64,000 nucleotides of DNA from Delphinus delphis (taxonomy: Eukaryota; Chordata; Mammalia; Artiodactyla; Delphinidae): assembly GCF_949987515.2 (NCBI RefSeq), contig NC_082683.1, positions 128,054,582 to 128,118,581 of the forward strand. Direction: 5' to 3'. The translations under genes and the position numbers were made by a program. Below the pieces are notes generated by a model. It was not told the origin of the DNA. It did not search any database and worked only from the letters and a program-made list of their open reading frames with translations. Positions within the stretch are counted from its first letter, which is position 1, and each line of letters begins with the position of its first letter. This document shows positions 60,191-64,000 of the stretch, in pieces.

Positions 60191-60566
60191 CTTCTGTCCT
60201 TATCTCTGTCAGTTAACTCTGATAGATGACAGAGGATACTGGGATGCAGTAACTGGAAAATGACAGGTGATTAGCTGTTGCCACCCTTGAGGACAGGAAC
60301 AGTGTCTGTTTTGCTTTCCTCATGCCGCCTTCTTTAGTGCCTTGCATATAACAGATGTTCATCTAATCTGTGTTCAGTCGAATCCAAAACAAATGCTTGT
60401 ATTTGGTAGTTTGGTTACTTTAGTTTGAGGATATATATCTCCAACTCTGTCATAGTCCATGTGTGTGAGGGAGACAAAGGAAGAGTCTAGGCTTGTAACT
60501 ATTATATTTATGGGCACACATGCTCCATGCCCAGCTTCAGGAGGGCTTGTATAAAACAAAAGGCCA

Positions 60567-60892
60567 GGACTTCCCTGGTGGCGCAGTGGTTAAGAATCCG
60601 CCTGCCAATGCAGGGGACACGGGTTCGAGCCCTGGTCTGGGAAGATCCCACATGCCACGGAGCAGCTAAGCCCATGTGTCACAACTACTGAGCCCGCGTG
60701 CCACAACTACTGAAGCCCGCGCGCCCAGAGCCTGTGCTCCGCAGAAAGAGAAGCTACCGCAATGAGAAGCCCGCGCACCACAATGAAGAGTAGCCCCCTT
60801 TTGCTGCAGATAGAGAAAGACTGCACATAGCAACAAAGACCCAACGCAGCCAAAAATAAATAAATAAAAATAAATAAAGAAATTTATTAAAA
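60567..60892 (+). mobile_element. Long-form CHR-family SINE, plus strand
   Basis: Begins GGACTTCCCTGGTGGCGCAG, has the B box GGGTTCGAGCC and a long central part with repeated CACAACTACTGA. It ends CCAACGCAGCCAAAAATAAA with an A/T-rich tail. Flanks AAAACAAAAGGCC and AAAACAAAAAGGTC form an approximate TSD. This is the long subtype lacking the internal deletion of the 200-bp copies. Confidence 0.93.
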
Positions 60893-61581
60893 AAACAAAA
60901 AGGTCGCTTCCATTGCTTAGGAGGCAGTGGCCTTATGGAATCTCAAGCTCCTGACTAAATGGGCACTGGACCAACATGTGAGAACCAACCTCTGTGCTGA
61001 CTGTGTTTGAAGAATGGGATTCAGAAATATCTAACAAATGGCCTGGTGACCAAACTGACCTCATTTCTTGTGCGCACGTGGGCACAAACAGGCACACACA
61101 CAGACTCCCAAACCAGAAAAACTTGCTTGATTGCCCTATATTCCTGGTAGGCCATGGATTCTTGGTTTCAGTTCATTTAGAGTTCAGGAATTCCAAAAAT
61201 AGCACGCACTGCCTTTCAAGGTGAAAGCTGTATGCGTGAATTATGATCCCATTTCAGATGATTGTCAAAGGACAGACAAATCACAGATAAAGATGTTTCC
61301 TTCTCTTTTTTTTTTTTTTTTTTGCAAATTAGCATATCCAGTAAAAGGATTTGGGGCACCTATACCCATACATTAGGGGAGGATACAAGCCCCCAGCACA
61401 ATTATTTAGAGCTTTTGAGGTAATCTGAATATTATGTACCTAGACAGGTAGAATGCTTCCTAAATCTCTTTAAGAAGTCTTCATCTAGAATACTTGGGTA
61501 TTTCCAAACTCTCATCAAAAAGAATAACAGTATGGTGTTTGCTAGTGTTCTAGCATGGTGACTGAGAATGATGGTCTATAT

Positions 61582-61812
61582 CAGCAGTCCCCAACCTTTT
61601 TGGCACCAGGGACCAGTCTTGTGGAAGGCAATTTTCCCACGGACCGGGGCAGTGAGGCGGTGGGAGGGATGATTCAGGCAGTAATGCGAGCGATGGGGAG
61701 CCGCAGATGACGCTTTGCTCGCTAGCCCGCCTCTCACCGCCTGCTGTGCGGCCCGGTGCCTAATAGGACACAGGCCGGTACCAGTCTGCGGCCTGGGGGT
61801 TGGGGACTCCTG
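61582..61812 (+). mobile_element. hAT-type non-autonomous DNA transposon (MER1-like)
   Basis: Terminal inverted repeats CAGCAGTCCCCAACC at the left and GGTTGGGGACTCCTG at the right, flanked by a perfect 8-bp TSD GTCTATAT (61574-61581 and 61813-61820), which is diagnostic of hAT transposons. The interior (GGCACCAGGGACCAGTCTTG, CACGGACCGGGGCAGTGAGG, CTGCTGTGCGGCCCGGTGCC) matches the MER1 group of Charlie-related elements as I recall it. Confidence 0.88.
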
Positions 61813-61825
61813 GTCTATATCATGG

Positions 61826-62150
61826 TTCTTAAAATTTTTGATCTTAGCAACCTTTTGCACTCCTAAATAGTGGGTTATATCCACTGACAATTATATTATA
61901 AATTAAAATGGAGAAATTTAAAAACACAAAAATACACAGTACACCTTCCAGTTTCTATCAGAGTGATAACATCATCACATGTCATGTAGCCTCTGGAAAA
62001 CTCCACCATACCCTTGGGAGGCAAGAAAAGTAAGAAAGGCAAATAACATCTCAGTGTTATTATGAAAATAATTTTGACCTCACAGAAATCCCAAAAAGGA
62101 TTTCAGAGACTCCAGGGGTCCCCAGACCATGCTTTGAGAACATCTAGTAT
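61826..62150 (+). mobile_element. Old hAT/Charlie-type DNA transposon remnant
   Basis: TTCTTAAAATTTTTGATCTTAGCAACC at the left and GACTCCAGGGGTCCCCAGACC then ATGCTTTGAGAACATC at the right correspond to the ends of a Charlie-family element ('ggttctcaaagttttt...gggtccccgaaccacactttgagaac'). The interior is AT-rich and eroded. It begins 14 bases after the MER1-like element. Confidence 0.55.
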
Positions 62151-62292
62151 ACAGCATATACCCTTGCATCTCCAGCCTTCCAGGGAAAGGGATGCCAGGA
62201 TGCTTAACTCACCTACCTGAGAAATCTGGTCCCTTGGCAGAGATTAGAGAGAAGGCAGCAGCAGTTTTTCAAAATTTGGTGGTATTGACTTT

Positions 62293-62613
62293 TTAATTAA
62301 TTAATTAGTTAATTTGGCTGCATTGGGTCTTTGTTGCTGCGCACAGGCTTCTTCTCTAGTTGCGGCGAGCAGGGGCTACTCTTTGTTGCGCTGTGTGGGC
62401 TTCTCATTGCGGTGGCTTCTCTTGTCATGGAGCACAGGCTCTAGGTGCGTGGGCTTCAGTAGTTGTGGCTCACGGGCTCTAGAGCGCAGGCTCAGTTGTG
62501 GCGCACGGGCTTAGTTGCTCCGTAGCATGCTGGATCTTCCCATACCAGGGCTTGAACCCGTGTCCCCTGCATTGGCAGGCAGATTCTTAACCACTGCGCC
62601 ACCAGGGAAGCCC
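62293..62613 (-). mobile_element. Long-form CHR-family SINE, minus strand
   Basis: An A/T tail in reverse (TTAATTAATTAATTAG) is followed by GGCTGCATTGGGTCTTTG, and the element ends CACCAGGGAAGCCC. It contains internal TTGTGGCTCACGGGCTCTAG repeats. Confidence 0.93.
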
Positions 62614-62811
62614 TTCAGATTTATTTTTTAACATGGATAATCTTGGGTAGACTTGTTTGATTCAAGGCTAAAGCCAGATTTTGCTGTTTTAAAAATAAAT
62701 GACGCTTGTTATAATAAAAATCTACAGACATGAGTCAGACTTACTCCTACTTTTTATCTTCTTTCACCCCAACAGGGAACTTAAAAAGCAATCAATCAGC
62801 ACAATTCTTTT

Positions 62812-63107
62812 TTTTTTTTTTTTTTTAATTAACTTATTTATTTTTGGCTGTGTTGGGTCTTCGTTTCTGTGCGAGGGCTTTCTCTAGTTGCGGTGAGCGG
62901 GGCCACTCTTCATCGCGGTGCGCGGGCCTCTCACTGTCACCGCCTCTCTTGTTGCGGAGCACAGGCTCCAGACGCGCATGCTCAGTAGTTGTGGCTCACG
63001 GGCCTAGTTGCTCCACGGCATGTGGGATCTCCCCAGACCAGAGCTCAAACCCTTGTCCCCTGCATTGGCAGGCAGATTCTAAACCACTGCGCCACCAGGG
63101 AAGCCCC
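62812..63107 (-). mobile_element. CHR-family SINE, minus strand
   Basis: Poly-T, then TTTTGGCTGTGTTGGGTCTT, ending CACCAGGGAAGCCCC. A perfect 16-bp TSD TCAGCACAATTCTTTT lies at 62796-62811 and 63108-63123. It is similar to the copy at 58857 in its central GGTGCGCGG segment. Confidence 0.95.
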
Positions 63108-64000
63108 TCAGCACAATTCTTTTACTGCCAGAAATGGAGAGAAATTCTGTATTTAGGAGAATCCATGCAAAAAATCAAGTATGTAACACAAAGCCATTGT
63201 CACCTCCAGTCCCCAGTTTAACCCTGGGAAATCCCACAGGCCTTTACTGCCTCTGCCTTCATCAGGGTCACTCATCTTTTCCCTGGCCCCCAACTGTCAA
63301 AGCTCATAGGAGGCCTGTCAAGGGTCTGTTGGCTCCTGGGCCCTGTGGTATTACACATTAGAGCTGCCCATCTACCTGAAAATGTGCAAGAATCATATAA
63401 CTCCAGGGAGCAGAAGTGTAACAGGGTTGGCAGAATGGCCTTGTCTCCTCCTAAGGAAGCCCTGTCTAGAATGCCTGTGTGGATGTAGCTACTGCGGTTG
63501 GGGGAGGTCTGAAGGATGAGGACGGCCCTGCCCAACAGAATACAGAAAATGTCCAGGAAGAAGAGGAAGCACAAACTTGTTTCTGTTAATGAATCTATAA
63601 ACTACAGTCTTAAGAATCAAGATTAAAGAAATGGATAAAACTTAACTAATCTCTAGAAAAAACTGAGATGATCAATCATGTTTCAACCATGTCCCCCTCA
63701 AGCCCATCTTAATTTCTCACCTTAGTAAGTACTGTCCCTATATCATACGTGTAATTCTTGCCTCTCTAGAAAAATGTGTCACTTCATGAGGATGAGAACA
63801 ATATCTCATGCTCCCACCATATCCCCATGGGAGCTACCCAGACACATATGCAAGAGATACTTAGAAGGAAGAAAATCCATTTCTCAGTTGCTAAGCAATA
63901 TGAAAAAAATAAGAGGTGAGATCCTTATATTCGGGGATCTGAGGATACAAAGGGTTTAGGTATTAGGACCCTGCCTTTGACTAACTTATCATTGGAGAAA

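Larger units (their letters stand above)
60191..64000. other. Downstream intergenic region
   Basis: Nothing here resembles a gene. The stretch is filled with three CHR-family SINEs, two hAT-type DNA transposon remnants, an L2-like tail (about 60280-60400) and a poly-T run (about 61307-61323). The last kilobase (63124-64000) shows nothing recognisable. Confidence 0.6.

Overview
This is a mammalian nuclear genome window, most likely from a cetacean. It has spliced exons, CpG-island promoters and old mammalian repeats (L2, MIR, MER5/MER1-type hAT elements). It also has thirteen tRNA-derived SINEs of the CHR type (recognisable ends GGCTTCCCTGGTGGCGCAG and GGGTTCGARCC), which are confined to the cetacean-hippo-ruminant lineage. 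Many copies are the short ~200 bp form with crisp target-site duplications (TSDs), as is common in whales and dolphins. Hippo or another cetartiodactyl cannot be formally excluded. Gene order matches human 1q24.3: DNM3 (+), C1orf105 (+), and PIGC (-) nested in C1orf105.

Region by region. 1-24.66 kb is the 3' end of DNM3 (dynamin-3). It holds intron sequence, a distal-PRD terminal exon at 15150-15219 (tail ending ESSLLD), and 9.3 kb further a second terminal exon at 24482-24518 (ending PAVPGRPS) with its own AATAAA. Both enter in the same reading phase, so they are alternative C-termini. 27093-59546 is the C1orf105 locus: I place seven short coding exons by splice sites and protein similarity. 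Its first intron contains a long L2 LINE copy (29.4-32.6 kb), the intact intronless PIGC coding region (36367-37260, minus) and the PIGC CpG-island promoter (38.4-38.9 kb). 43.6-44.8 kb is a second CpG-rich, promoter-like stretch with no assigned gene. 59.6-64 kb is downstream intergenic sequence dense in SINEs and hAT elements. A 200-base assembly gap lies at 55366-55565.

PIGC is intact. It encodes the 297-residue multi-pass ER subunit of the enzyme that starts GPI-anchor synthesis. C1orf105, by contrast, looks broken in this individual or lineage: exon 5 has lost its AG acceptor and carries a net 14-nt insertion that shifts the frame into a stop. The other six exons remain open and correctly phased. 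That recent-looking decay, a close pair of CTCF-like motifs near 32.9 kb, the unassigned CpG-rich region and a SINE with an apparent 3' transduction are the points most worth following up. I found no evidence of an entirely new gene system.
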